A stretch of 19,296 nt of DNA, taken from assembly GCA_964394395.1 (NCBI GenBank), contig CAYMWV010000054.1, positions 1-19,296 on the forward strand. The letters are read 5' to 3'. Shown here in pieces: positions 19,210 through 19,296 of the stretch. The stretch's first letter is position 1; every line of letters begins with the position of its first letter. Origin of the DNA: Sediminispirochaeta sp964394395 (GTDB taxonomy: Bacteria; Spirochaetota; Spirochaetia; DSM-16054; Sediminispirochaetaceae). The position numbers were made by a program, and so were the translations under genes. The notes beneath the pieces were generated by a model. That model was given only the letters and a program-made list of their open reading frames with translations, searched no databases and was not told the origin of the DNA.

Positions 19210-19296
19210 AGATGTCTAGTTTTAATACCCATACCTGAGTTGTTGAGGCTGTCCCGCAACCTTTCTTGAGCTTTATGCACGCTACATATAGTGGTT

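Overview
The window looks like a draft-assembly contig (gaps of 10 and 100 N) from a diderm bacterium, most plausibly a spirochaete or close relative. The evidence is several lipoproteins with lipoboxes, secreted outer-membrane barrel-like proteins, and a divergent Nqr/Rnf-type complex. The phylum is an inference; there is no rRNA or tRNA here to fix it. Coding DNA is GC-rich, packed into overlapping minus-strand operons, and unusually rich in short tandem repeats.

Region by region. 1-920: a decayed toxin-antitoxin patch with a MazF C-terminal remnant and a nucleotidyltransferase ORF without a good start codon; 1-238 shows no convincing gene. 921-7310 (minus): two housekeeping groups read toward the left edge. 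The first is a small membrane protein, a long-form Xaa-Pro aminopeptidase and a cation diffusion facilitator. After a 120-bp gap come phosphoglycerate mutase GpmI and an M20 PepV-like dipeptidase. 7311-7489: a divergent promoter region with two palindromes. 7490-9475 (plus): a three-gene envelope operon (lipoprotein, secreted protein, small lipoprotein) ending in a strong hairpin. 9450-10382 (minus): a small membrane lipoprotein and an outer-membrane barrel-like protein. 10510-10770: a 243-bp foldback MITE with matching 9-bp target duplications, landed at the stop codon of a zinc-ribbon gene. 10961-11368: no gene, but a GC-rich hairpin element and a promoter for an NlpC/P60 lipoprotein (11369-12139).

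12251-14211 (minus): a partner-switch pair made of a receiver-SpoIIE phosphatase and its STAS anti-anti-sigma factor, driven by a near-consensus promoter. Both genes have tandem-repeat leaders. 14270-14775: a 9-bp-based low-complexity array interrupted by a gap; it supplies the C-terminal tail of the NqrB/RnfD-like protein. 14608-19209 (minus): six tightly coupled genes, namely two unknown small proteins, ResB, CcsA, an NqrA-type subunit with two intact [4Fe-4S] motifs, and an NqrB/RnfD-type membrane subunit.

How the parts fit together: the last cluster is the most interesting. It joins a system II cytochrome c maturation pair to the first two subunits of an ion-translocating oxidoreductase, with two unidentified coupled ORFs at its head, and the usual downstream subunits (NqrC/RnfG onward) are absent. 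The phosphatase-STAS operon should control an anti-sigma kinase encoded elsewhere. Repeats at its two translation-start regions could tune the ratio of the two partners.
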